A stretch of 41,643 nucleotides of DNA from JAVBNU01 sp031551265 (GTDB lineage Bacteria; Cyanobacteriota; Vampirovibrionia; Gastranaerophilales; Gastranaerophilaceae): the NCBI GenBank assembly GCA_031551265.1, contig JAVBNU010000064.1:1-41643 (forward strand). Reading direction: 5' to 3'. The position numbers and the translations under genes were made by a program. Under the pieces are notes generated by a model. It saw only the letters and a list, made by a program, of their open reading frames with translations. It did not search any database and was not told the DNA's origin. Positions 25,165-33,115 of this stretch are shown here, piece by piece. Positions within the stretch are counted from its first letter, which is position 1; each line of letters opens with the position of its first letter.

Positions 25165-26424
25165 CTAGACGATAACTTTTTCCATTTCATTCTTGATATT
25201 GAATTCTTTGAAATATTGACCCCTTAAACCCAACAAATAATCCATCGCCTCTTCAATTTCACAGCGAGACTTGGCATTAGGATTCACATAATAACTGTAC
25301 ATAATATACGCAATATAAAAAACTTCTTCTAAACTTCTCGTATTCGTGCGACGTTCACATTTTTGTCTGTCATTAGTTAAGCCCCAGCCCGCATAAAACG
25401 GCATACCAAAAACATGCGTCTCCTTACCACACATCAAAGCCTCAAACCCAAGCTGAGTCGTACAAACATAAACTTTATCACAGTACTTTATCAACGAAAT
25501 CGGATTAATCGCATCAGTCATTGTATAAACATTGTCATGAGCCTTCAACCCCTTGTAATACCCGCCCGCACCTGCTATCGTGTCAGGATGTGTTTTGACT
25601 ATTATATCAGCATCAGGATTCTCTTTAATCGCAGCCTCAAGCATATCCTCAAAAGTCCTATCAGAAGCCAAACCCTTCGCTATACTCATATCACCGTAAC
25701 TCTGGTCAACAACCAAAATCTTCTTAACCCCTTTACGCCCTATTTCAGGAGTATAAATAGGTTGGTGATTGTACTTCGTAAGATGCGTTTCAACAATTTT
25801 ATCCATGCACTCTTTTGCACGCGCCTTTTGCTCGTCAGTTATGATTAAGCTTTTGTCGTTTAGCATTAATTCGAGGTCACTTGCCTTTGTTGCGTCGGGG
25901 TAGATTGTTTGGGTATCTACGACAAAAGATATACCGTTTTGATATTCAGGTTTTGCGCTTTTAGCGACCCATGTTGTACCGCTTCTCAGGAAACCGTCTT
26001 CCAGCAAAAATAATGGTCGTTTTAAATTATATGCCATGTTTAATATGTCCAGTTGCTCATTCCAATATTGCATTCCCCACAGAAATAAGTAATCCGGCAC
26101 AGTCTGTCTATTCTCTTTGCACAGTGTCTCTATTTTAATATTTTTAAATAAATACTTCAAATACTCGCACTTATTGGGGTATAGTCCGTATTTGGGTGTG
26201 GTATCTTCTAATTTTATATTTTGTGCGTTATAAGTAGTCACATAAATATCGAGTAAGTTCCAAAAATTTTTTTTTGAAGTTTCATTAAATTTGTTTTTGG
26301 TCTTTTCAAGATCGTACTCTATATATGCTAATTGTTGTTCTAATTGTTTGATTCTTTTTTTTTGCTTGCTGCTAAATTTCAGCTTTATTTTCTCCCATAA
26401 TGATATTTTTGATTTATCTTGCAT
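25165..26424 (-). CDS. KpsC/LipB-like capsular polysaccharide protein (Kdo transferase family)
   Basis: A 419-residue single-domain member of the capsule-synthesis family typified by KpsC/LipB. Diagnostic stretches are LLEDGFLRSGT (140-150), ILVVDQSYGDMSIAKG (236-251), ADIIVKTHPDTIAGAGGYY (272-290), TTQLGFEAL (322-330) and VFGMPFYAGWGLTNDR (338-353). KpsC proteins are beta-Kdo transferases that build the poly-Kdo linker of ABC-exported capsules; many have two such domains, this one only one. Residues 1-50 are a basic coiled coil, possibly for membrane or partner contact. The ATG at 26424 has an aaggag site and overlaps the previous gene by 11 bp. With the GT29-like enzyme nearby it suggests an acidic ulosonic-acid-containing glycan (inference). 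Confidence 0.85.
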   Translation of the reverse strand: MQDKSKISLWEKIKLKFSSKQKKRIKQLEQQLAYIEYDLEKTKNKFNETSKKNFWNLLDIYVTTYNAQNIKLEDTTPKYGLYPNKCEYLKYLFKNIKIETLCKENRQTVPDYLFLWGMQYWNEQLDILNMAYNLKRPLFLLEDGFLRSGTTWVAKSAKPEYQNGISFVVDTQTIYPDATKASDLELMLNDKSLIITDEQKARAKECMDKIVETHLTKYNHQPIYTPEIGRKGVKKILVVDQSYGDMSIAKGLASDRTFEDMLEAAIKENPDADIIVKTHPDTIAGAGGYYKGLKAHDNVYTMTDAINPISLIKYCDKVYVCTTQLGFEALMCGKETHVFGMPFYAGWGLTNDRQKCERRTNTRSLEEVFYIAYIMYSYYVNPNAKSRCEIEEAMDYLLGLRGQYFKEFNIKNEMEKVIV

Positions 26425-28567
26425 TCAATGTCTCCTTATTCATATTATATGGAGATTTTAGTGCTTGTTGCAAATTATTTAGAGATTTTTCATATAAATT
26501 GTTTACATAACTTGTTAAACATTGTTGTTTTGTCTGATAATTTACCTCAGATAATTCGATGGCTTCTTTCATTTGAGTGCTTAATTCTGAATTTTTGCTG
26601 TATATAAAACTATTTTTATTGTCAAAACCGTGCATTTCGGCAAATTTTTCGTGGATTAAACAAGGTTTTAAAAAACCATAAATCAATTGGAATGAGCCTG
26701 ATGTACCTAATGTTAAATATCTGTCGTGCTCAGGATTGTTGGCGTCTAGTAGAGGTAAAAAGTAGTCTGCTTTTTCCATTTCTTCATACATGGCTTTGTA
26801 CTTGACTCTGCCTTTGATATCAATAAACGGCTGTATATGGGCAGGGATATTTTCCAGTGAACCTCTGCCAATTACGGTTACTTTGAAATTGGTTATACCC
26901 TGATTGTATAGTTCATCAATAGCTTTAATCAATAAATCACAATTTCTGCGTTCTGCCTCAATTGCGCCAACCATTATAAAATTCGTGAATGTATTTTTCG
27001 GGGTTATTTTGACATCACCGAAATAATGTGGATTAATCACAACTGGTGCGGGCTTTATTCCATGATTAAGCTCGGCCAGTGCTACCATGCAATTTTCTGA
27101 TAAATTTATTTTGTTTACTCTCTCAAGATGGTGTTCAACCACAAAAGTATTCTTTTTGGGTTTCGACATATTGTCATAAAAATCGAAAATGCCTGGTGAT
27201 TCTTCAGTTCTTTCGCCATAATATACGACGTTTGAGGTTATGAACATATAATCGTATTTCTTTATGATATCTGTTTGCAACGCTAATTCCTGATCATCCG
27301 CAGACATAATAAACAATTTATTTATTAAATTATCAGGCATTGCGACGAAAGGATTTTCCTGCATTAAAGTGTCCAAAACTAATAAATCAACTTTGTATCC
27401 TAAATCATTGAAATATTTTATGTAACCGGGTATTACTTCGCCATGACAGCTATTTGCTTCAACTATCAGGACAGTCTGCGGCTCAATTTGTTGATGAGTA
27501 AATAAATTGAACTGCTCTTTGCTTTCATTATTTTTTTTTCTTTTTACTTTTATTTTTAGGCCAAATGTGCGTATAATTTTATGATGTCCTTGATTTTTTA
27601 ATGAAAACATTCTTTGTACAAAACTGGGATAATCAATTCCCTTTATTTTGGTGTATTTTTTTGTGTATAAAAAATCTATTAAATCCCAATTAGGATAAAT
27701 TTCTTTTAACTCCCTTTTCATAACTATATCAGTTGCTTTTTGAAGAACTTTTTTCTTGTCTTTGTCCATACTAAAATTACATGCATGACGGAGATACTTT
27801 TCAAAGAGTTTTTGAAATAGTTCTATATTGGCATCAAACAAGTTATGCTGCTGCATATAGTCATATAAAACCTCCATAATCAGCAGATGGTCAAGGCTTT
27901 TGTTTGTTTTTTTGAAAGTTGTTGCCATAGTTGAATTATTGTGGCGCCTATAATGATAAAATTTATCTTTCATAAAGTAAGCTTTTTTACACAATAGTAC
28001 GTATTGCCAGTAGAAAAGCGCATCTTCGTAAATCAGGCCATCAGAGAATTGTATTTTGTTTTTCTTGATTATTTCTTTTGTAAATATTTTATTCACGGTA
28101 GCAACGTCAGTGCTCAAAATTAGATGCTGATTGATGTTTACATGGCCAACTTTTCTGATTTTGAAATATTTTTGGTCGTCTTCGCGTATGTCGATGAAAT
28201 CCTCTCCAAATACATTTACGCCAAAACAAACCATATCAACGGCATCTGTCATATTTTGTATTGCTTTTTCATAGGCGTTGAGTTCTATATAGTCATCCGA
28301 ATCTAAAAATGTAATCAATTCACCTTTGGCGATATTCAGGCCAGCATTCCTTGCTGCTGATTGTCCTTTGTTTTTTTGGTTTATGAGGATTATTCGAGTG
28401 TCTTTTTGCGCATACTCTTCAAGAATGTCATGACTATCATCAGTTGAACCATCGTTTACACAAATTATTTCAATGTCTTTTAGTGTTTGATTTATAACAC
28501 TATCGAGACATTGCCTTAAATATTTTCCTGTATTATAAACAGGGATAATTATAGATACTTTATACAT
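26414..28567 (-). CDS. GT2-GT-B glycosyltransferase fusion protein
   Basis: A 717-residue protein with two transferase parts. Residues 1-325 are a GT2 enzyme (VSIIIPVYNTGKYL, CVNDGSTDDS at 37-46, LDSDDY at 88-93, helical C-terminal half). Residues 331-345 carry the locus motif (IIRTFGLKIKVKRKK). Residues about 364-700 look like a GT-B fold: an N-terminal strand TVLIVEANSCHGEVIPGY, and a C-terminal nucleotide-binding-like half with ITPKNTFTNFIMVGAIEAERR, FKVTVIGRGSLENI and LTLGTSGSFQLIYG. The second half is less typical, and its donor cannot be named. The ATG at 28567 is preferred over the GTG at 28576 because GGTGA just upstream makes a better ribosome site. It starts the distal half of the glycan locus after a gap containing a palindromic element. 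Confidence 0.88.
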   Translation of the reverse strand: MYKVSIIIPVYNTGKYLRQCLDSVINQTLKDIEIICVNDGSTDDSHDILEEYAQKDTRIILINQKNKGQSAARNAGLNIAKGELITFLDSDDYIELNAYEKAIQNMTDAVDMVCFGVNVFGEDFIDIREDDQKYFKIRKVGHVNINQHLILSTDVATVNKIFTKEIIKKNKIQFSDGLIYEDALFYWQYVLLCKKAYFMKDKFYHYRRHNNSTMATTFKKTNKSLDHLLIMEVLYDYMQQHNLFDANIELFQKLFEKYLRHACNFSMDKDKKKVLQKATDIVMKRELKEIYPNWDLIDFLYTKKYTKIKGIDYPSFVQRMFSLKNQGHHKIIRTFGLKIKVKRKKNNESKEQFNLFTHQQIEPQTVLIVEANSCHGEVIPGYIKYFNDLGYKVDLLVLDTLMQENPFVAMPDNLINKLFIMSADDQELALQTDIIKKYDYMFITSNVVYYGERTEESPGIFDFYDNMSKPKKNTFVVEHHLERVNKINLSENCMVALAELNHGIKPAPVVINPHYFGDVKITPKNTFTNFIMVGAIEAERRNCDLLIKAIDELYNQGITNFKVTVIGRGSLENIPAHIQPFIDIKGRVKYKAMYEEMEKADYFLPLLDANNPEHDRYLTLGTSGSFQLIYGFLKPCLIHEKFAEMHGFDNKNSFIYSKNSELSTQMKEAIELSEVNYQTKQQCLTSYVNNLYEKSLNNLQQALKSPYNMNKETLNAR

Positions 28568-28663
28568 TTTTATCACCAGCCATTTTCTTAATTTTAAAAC
28601 AAAAATAAGAACAAGGCGATAAATTAAGTTAAGTAACAGTATGTAAATTTACAATCGTTTGCT

Positions 28664-28800
28664 GTACCGCAACGACCCGCACTGTAACCTATATCAATCG
28701 TTAGCATGCGGTATCTCATAGTCATGAGACCCCGTTTTTTATCGCCTCATGATGATTATAATAGTGTAATGTCCGGCGCGGCACCGGTCTTTGCGGTACA
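28664..28800. repeat. MITE-like element with 17-bp terminal inverted repeats (137 bp)
   Basis: The termini 28664-28680 (tgtaccgcaacgacccg) and 28784-28800 are inverted repeats matching at 15 of 17 positions. Inside, on the plus strand, a 6-bp hairpin (tctcat 28714-28719, atgaga 28724-28729) is followed by six T residues at 28735-28740, like a terminator pointing against the flanking minus-strand genes. A TATAAT-like palindrome is at 28755-28762. There is no transposase gene and no obvious target duplication. It occupies most of the 241-bp gap between two glycan genes. Confidence 0.6.
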
Positions 28801-28808
28801 CAGACATG

Positions 28809-30155
28809 TTATTTTAAGATTTTGTCGACAATACACAAAAACTTCTCTTTGCGTTGTTTTAAATCTTCTTTTGCATTTTGTATTGTTCTTACGTTTTTTT
28901 CGCGATTGTTGTGTAATTCATCAAAAAGATTTTTGAAATTGTCGATGTAGTCTGCGTTTTCAAGATTAATAGAAAAATTTTCCTGTTGATATTGTTGCAA
29001 AGCGCCGACGTTTTTGTGCACATAATAATCCGAAAAAGCAAGGCTGAGAGTAGGTACATCCTCACCCATAGCAAAAATAATCGGGTGATGTTTCATCGTT
29101 ATACACATATCAGAATCAGCAATGGCGCGTCTTGCCACTCTGAAATCGTAGTCATATTGGAGGCATTTTATTCTTTGATTTGGATATTCTTTAATATAAT
29201 CTTCAAAACTGTCATTATCGGTAGAATGCATAGGTATGAACAGCAAGTTATGGTCTGTTTTCTCCAGTACATACGAAACAAGGTTATTAATCTTGCCCAT
29301 ATAAAGCGCTTTTTCTTCGGGCTGCATTCCCCAGTAGTGGAAATTCAGTGTGAAATAAGGTTTTTCAATACCAGCTGTAGGAATATTTGATTTTTCACAA
29401 AATAAAGCATCATCGTGAGTGTAAAAAATATTTTCACCGTCAATCCCTATTTCTTTCAAGTCTTTTAGTGAAAACTCCATATCACGCACGGTTATAGATT
29501 TAACATGTTTAAATCCCCATTTGGCAAAAGCTTTGTTGAATTTGCCGTTCCAAACGCCAATGGTTTGACCTGACATTACGACAGGAGTTTTGAAAAGATG
29601 GCACAAACGACATAGTATTATTCCGTCCCAAAGTCTTGGGCGTGTTTTACCCGTCAAAAAACCTCCGCCGCAAAAATATAGTAAACTACTTTCGCTCAAC
29701 TCTTGTAACATTTTTGCTTTTTTAGCATTAATTAAAAAAGTTGGCATGTTTGCTCGCACTAGATATGCGTTTAAATAGATTATGGATGAAGAAATTAAAA
29801 ACCAGATTTTTTTAATTAGCAAATTATCATCAAAATCATAGCAATTACCATTGTGGCCTTGATTGTAAAATAATACACGCGATGCGAAATCATGGTAGTA
29901 TGCTTTATGCTGAGAATATGAGTAATTAGGGTTTGGAGTTAAATCTTTAATTTGGTGGTCAGGATATCGTTTTTTTAATAAATTTAAAGTTTCACTGCAT
30001 TGCGCCTCATCACCTGTGTTGCCATAACCATATCCGCCCGCAACCAAAATTTGCTTCATTCGGTTTTCTCTGTGTTTAGCTTTGAAACTAAAAACTTTGC
30101 GCAATGACTGTATGAATGTCCTGAAATTAGTTTTTAAAAAATTTAAACTTTCCAC
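28809..30155 (-). CDS. Polysaccharide pyruvyl transferase family protein (CsaB/WcaK-like)
   Basis: A 448-residue member of the PF04230 family, which uses phosphoenolpyruvate to add pyruvyl ketals to surface glycans. Key stretches are QILVAGGYGYGNTGDEA (35-51), LLYFCGGGFLTG (about 157-168), VVMSGQTIGVW (about 192-202), ITVRDMEFS, and the C-terminal ITMKHHPIIFAMGEDVPTL. Residues 1-32 are a basic amphipathic extension before the core. It starts at GTG 30155, sharing 1 bp with the stop of the FrhB-like gene, with a ggggagc ribosome site inside that gene; an ATG at 30059 directly before the core is the alternative. Pairing with an FrhB-like protein is a recurring arrangement in polysaccharide loci. 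Confidence 0.9.
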   Translation of the reverse strand: MESLNFLKTNFRTFIQSLRKVFSFKAKHRENRMKQILVAGGYGYGNTGDEAQCSETLNLLKKRYPDHQIKDLTPNPNYSYSQHKAYYHDFASRVLFYNQGHNGNCYDFDDNLLIKKIWFLISSSIIYLNAYLVRANMPTFLINAKKAKMLQELSESSLLYFCGGGFLTGKTRPRLWDGIILCRLCHLFKTPVVMSGQTIGVWNGKFNKAFAKWGFKHVKSITVRDMEFSLKDLKEIGIDGENIFYTHDDALFCEKSNIPTAGIEKPYFTLNFHYWGMQPEEKALYMGKINNLVSYVLEKTDHNLLFIPMHSTDNDSFEDYIKEYPNQRIKCLQYDYDFRVARRAIADSDMCITMKHHPIIFAMGEDVPTLSLAFSDYYVHKNVGALQQYQQENFSINLENADYIDNFKNLFDELHNNREKNVRTIQNAKEDLKQRKEKFLCIVDKILK

Positions 30156-31405
30156 TATATATTGCTCCCCTTAGCTACTATTTTTTCAATAATTTTCATA
30201 AGTTTTTTAGTCGCTGTAAATCCAAAATTTTTGTATAGAAATTTTGAGGCTTTAGAAATTACCAAATATTTAAACATTCCATTTTTTCTGTTGCTTCTTG
30301 ATATAAAGCTTTTGAAATTTCGATTTTTCGCTTCTTTTTGCTTGAACTCAGACGTAGGACCTTGATGATATTTCATTGTGTCGTAGTCTAAATCCTCAAT
30401 ATCTAAGCCGCATTTCTGGAAAATTTCGTCCGCTTTATTATTTCTCACAACTACAATAGATTTGCCCAAAGGGTCAGAAGCCCACTCACCCCATGCGTCT
30501 TTGACGCTAATATCTGCTTCATAACCCCAAAAATCAGAGCAATAATTGCAACAGCCCATAGCAAAATAATACGAGCGCCAAATATCAGTCCAACCTGTCT
30601 CAAATCTGTTCATTTTTAATAAATCGTCGTTATCGGTATAAAAATGATTGTTGAAGTTGTTGGCATCGGTCAGGTTGTCTTTGTTACGAATATTTATGTA
30701 ATAAGGTGTATCGTTGGGCAATTTATTTAGGTCAGCCAAATAATCCATAAACTGTGTATTCGTGTTATGCGAGCATATAAGCGCACAGGTAATTATGTTG
30801 ATATTTTTGAACAATTTGTGTTCACTGAAAAGTTTTTTGAATGCCCTTATTACACAAGGTGTTCCGGTTATAAAATATGTTTTGTTTTGCTCAAGTTTGT
30901 CCAAAACATTCGAAAAATCTATAGGTTGATATGCAGAACTTGCGCGATTTTTAATTTCTTCGATTGATTCACTTATGCAAGAGACATAATGAGGCTCACC
31001 TCTTTTACCGGCAATACGTTCAACATGTACAACGCTATCCACAAGTGTATTTGCTAAAAGATATTCGCTTAATTTTGTTATTGCGCCGCCGGAAGCACTT
31101 TTCACGCGTTCTAAATCATTGCTGTTCCATGCCAAATAATATTTTGCATTTTCTAAACCAAAAGCTTGAGGTTCGGAAGAAGATGAAATTTTAGCAGCCT
31201 CTGCCTGTATTTTTTCTTTTGTATGAGGGCAAAAACTAATACACAAGCCGCAATCCGTACATTTTTGACTTGCAATATTCGGGTTTAGTTCTTTATATTT
31301 ATTGGGCTTTAGTTCTATTGCATTGGAGGGACAAATTATTTTGCAAATACCGCAGCCGATACAAAGGTTATGTTTTGTAGTTTTATTTTGAACTGAATTT
31401 CTCAT
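30155..31405 (-). CDS. Coenzyme F420 hydrogenase/dehydrogenase beta subunit (FrhB)-like iron-sulfur protein
   Basis: A 416-residue protein with two N-terminal 4Fe-4S ferredoxin motifs: Cys15, 18, 21 and 25 (CIGCGICKIICP) and Cys49, 52, 55 and 59 (CTDCGLCISFCP). An FrhB-type flavoprotein region follows: YYLAWN near 91, SASGGAITKLSEY near 104, TYFITGTPCVIRAFKKLF, ICSHNTN, and CCNYCSDFWGYEADISVKDAWGEW with extra cysteines. Such proteins in polysaccharide loci (often beside pyruvyl transferases) are thought to be FAD-dependent reductases acting on a sugar or ketal, but the reaction is not established and F420 use is not implied. It starts 16 bp after the small membrane protein gene and overlaps the pyruvyl transferase start by 1 bp. 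Confidence 0.9.
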   Translation of the reverse strand: MRNSVQNKTTKHNLCIGCGICKIICPSNAIELKPNKYKELNPNIASQKCTDCGLCISFCPHTKEKIQAEAAKISSSSEPQAFGLENAKYYLAWNSNDLERVKSASGGAITKLSEYLLANTLVDSVVHVERIAGKRGEPHYVSCISESIEEIKNRASSAYQPIDFSNVLDKLEQNKTYFITGTPCVIRAFKKLFSEHKLFKNINIITCALICSHNTNTQFMDYLADLNKLPNDTPYYINIRNKDNLTDANNFNNHFYTDNDDLLKMNRFETGWTDIWRSYYFAMGCCNYCSDFWGYEADISVKDAWGEWASDPLGKSIVVVRNNKADEIFQKCGLDIEDLDYDTMKYHQGPTSEFKQKEAKNRNFKSFISRSNRKNGMFKYLVISKASKFLYKNFGFTATKKLMKIIEKIVAKGSNI

Positions 31406-31421
31406 TATTTCTTATTACCAG

Positions 31422-31748
31422 CTATGCTTTGCAATTCTTAAATTTACATGTGACAGATTTAATTATGAATTTTGTGATGAGATATGTGCCAACAACTACG
31501 TTCAAAAAAGTTGCACGAATAAATTTATTTAAAACTGTATATGCACCCCAACCAAGCATTATAAGGACAATTAAATAATCATCAAAGTTTACTTTAAATA
31601 TTTTTTTAATCATTCTGCTGGTAGAGGGTATTATAATAATTGCAAAGAAAACTAAAAGTGAGGCTGTAATGTGCGATGATTTATAAACCGGCACGACAGC
31701 CAGCAATATCAGTCCTAAAATCCATCTTGCCAATGCGATTAGCCTCAT
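31422..31748 (-). CDS. Small integral membrane protein heading the glycan operon
   Basis: A 108-residue hydrophobic protein I do not recognise. It has about three membrane segments (roughly 6-20, 27-44 and 57-72), possibly with a fourth weaker hydrophobic stretch near 80-95, and a basic tail with two cysteines (SVTCKFKNCKA). The ATG at 31748 has a very strong ribosome site (aggaggg), and a candidate promoter lies just upstream. It is the first gene of the operon leading into the FrhB-like and pyruvyl transferase genes, so it may be a small membrane partner or lipid-carrier accessory, but this is context only. Confidence 0.75.
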   Translation of the reverse strand: MRLIALARWILGLILLAVVPVYKSSHITASLLVFFAIIIIPSTSRMIKKIFKVNFDDYLIVLIMLGWGAYTVLNKFIRATFLNVVVGTYLITKFIIKSVTCKFKNCKA

Positions 31749-31772
31749 TAACCCTCCTTTTTATATGTTCCA

Positions 31773-31801
31773 ATGATATAATAATTCTAAATACTTTGCA
31801 A
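31773..31801 (-). promoter_or_regulatory. Candidate promoter of the glycan operon
   Basis: On the minus strand TTGCAA (31796-31801) and TATCAT (31773-31778) are spaced by 17 bp, about 25 bp upstream of the first gene's ATG. It is divergent from the alcohol dehydrogenase gene. Confidence 0.4.
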
Positions 31802-31828
31802 ATTTTTGATGTATAATCAAAATGATGC

Positions 31829-31849
31829 GGTGCGTGAGACGCACCCTAC
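31829..31849 (+). repeat. Short hairpin repeat with CTAC tail, copy 1
   Basis: A perfect 7-bp hairpin (ggtgcgt, loop gag, acgcacc) is followed by ctac, in the leader of the alcohol dehydrogenase gene about 45 nt before the ATG. It has the same layout as hairpins at 34323-34346 (within bioD) and 34706-34729, all in the same orientation. Confidence 0.6.
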
Positions 31850-31893
31850 AAATGCACAAATCTAAAAAATAAAAGTTTATAAAGGAGTTTTCT

Positions 31894-33045
31894 ATGAATA
31901 ATTTTGAATATTATTGCCCAACAAAAATCGTTTTTGGTAAAAATACCATTGCTGAATTGAGTAAATTGATTGATAAATCGCAAAAGGTTTTGATGATTTA
32001 TGGAGGCGGCTCCATCAAAAAGAACGGTATTTATGACCAAGTTAAAGCTGCTCTTAGCGGCCATAATGTTGTTGAATTTGCCGGCATTGAGCCTAATCCA
32101 ACTTATGAAACCTGTATGAAAGCTGTTGAACTTATAAAAAAAGAAAATATAGATTTTTTATTGGCAGTTGGCGGCGGCTCAACGCTTGATGGTACAAAAT
32201 TTATTGCTGCTGCTGCTAAGTTTGATGGTGAGCCCTGGGATATTCTCTCGAAAGGCGCCGAAGTTAAATCAGCAATGCCTTTAGGTGACGTTATTACGCT
32301 GCCTGCAACCGGCTCGGAAATGAATGGTAATTCGGTTGTCTCAAGAGTTGGTACGCAGGAAAAACTTGCTTTCGCGAGCGAAAAAGTTTACCCTGAGTTC
32401 TCAATTATCGACCCTGAAACAACGTACAGCTTGCCTGAGCGCCAAACGCTTAACGGTATAGTTGATACTTATGTGCATGTTGCTGAACAATACGCAACGT
32501 ACGATGTAAATACGCCTCTGCAAGACTCTTGGGCATTAGGAATTCTGAAAACTCTTGTTGCAGAGGCTTCAAAAGTTTTGAAAAACCCAAATGATTATGA
32601 CGCACGCGCTAATATTTTCTGGTGTGCAACTACAGGACTTAATTACTGGATTTCGTTGGGTGCAGTACAAGACTGGAGTACACACATGATTGGGCATGAA
32701 ATCACTGCATTCTACGGGCTTGACCATGGGCAAACGCTAGCGATCGTGCTTCCAAGACTTTGGGGAAATCAAAAAGCCAATAAATGCGCGAAGCTTGCGA
32801 AATTAGGACGCGAAGTCTATGGTTTCACAGGCGCTGACGATATGCAGGCATGTGAATTTGCAATCCAAAAAACAGAAGAATTTTTCAACTCAATCGGTCA
32901 AAAAACAAAGCTGGCTGACTATGGTGTTGATAGTGCAGAAGCTGCACAAAAAGTGTCAGAGCGTTTTAAAAGCCGTAACTGGTCGATAGGTGAACGTGGT
33001 AATATTAATGCCGACGTTGTTTATGATGTTGTGAAAAATAGTTAA
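31894..33045 (+). CDS. yqhD: NADPH-dependent iron/zinc alcohol (aldehyde) dehydrogenase, YqhD/BdhA-like
   Basis: A 383-residue group III alcohol dehydrogenase that aligns along its length with YqhD: MNNFEYYCPTKIVFGK at the start, YGGGSIKKNG (36-45), FAGIEPNPTYET (62-73), LLAVGGGSTLDGTKFIAAA (89-107, nucleotide binding) and TLPATGSEMNG (135-145). The metal ligands are Asp191, His195, His264 and His278 (GIVDTYVHVAEQY, HMIGHE, GLDHGQ), with His268 beside them. It should reduce short-chain or toxic aldehydes with NADPH; in anaerobes related enzymes also make alcohols from fermentation. The ATG at 31894 has an aaggag site 6 nt upstream. It is divergent from the glycan operon, and its leader holds a hairpin repeat. 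No YqhC-like regulator is present. Confidence 0.94.
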   Translation: MNNFEYYCPTKIVFGKNTIAELSKLIDKSQKVLMIYGGGSIKKNGIYDQVKAALSGHNVVEFAGIEPNPTYETCMKAVELIKKENIDFLLAVGGGSTLDGTKFIAAAAKFDGEPWDILSKGAEVKSAMPLGDVITLPATGSEMNGNSVVSRVGTQEKLAFASEKVYPEFSIIDPETTYSLPERQTLNGIVDTYVHVAEQYATYDVNTPLQDSWALGILKTLVAEASKVLKNPNDYDARANIFWCATTGLNYWISLGAVQDWSTHMIGHEITAFYGLDHGQTLAIVLPRLWGNQKANKCAKLAKLGREVYGFTGADDMQACEFAIQKTEEFFNSIGQKTKLADYGVDSAEAAQKVSERFKSRNWSIGERGNINADVVYDVVKNS

Positions 33046-33115
33046 GAAATTGCTAGCAACAAATTTTTTTCAGGGGTTTTGTATAATTGTATAGATTTTA
33101 TGAAAGTACAAAATT

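Noticed and set aside
28706..28936. Plus-strand ORF across the 28664-28800 element
   Set aside because: It runs from the palindromic element into the antisense strand of the pyruvyl transferase gene and has no ribosome site.
30155..31405. True F420-dependent hydrogenase subunit
   Set aside because: FrhB-like proteins in polysaccharide loci share the fold and clusters, but no other F420 or hydrogenase genes are present, so the name is kept only as a family label.
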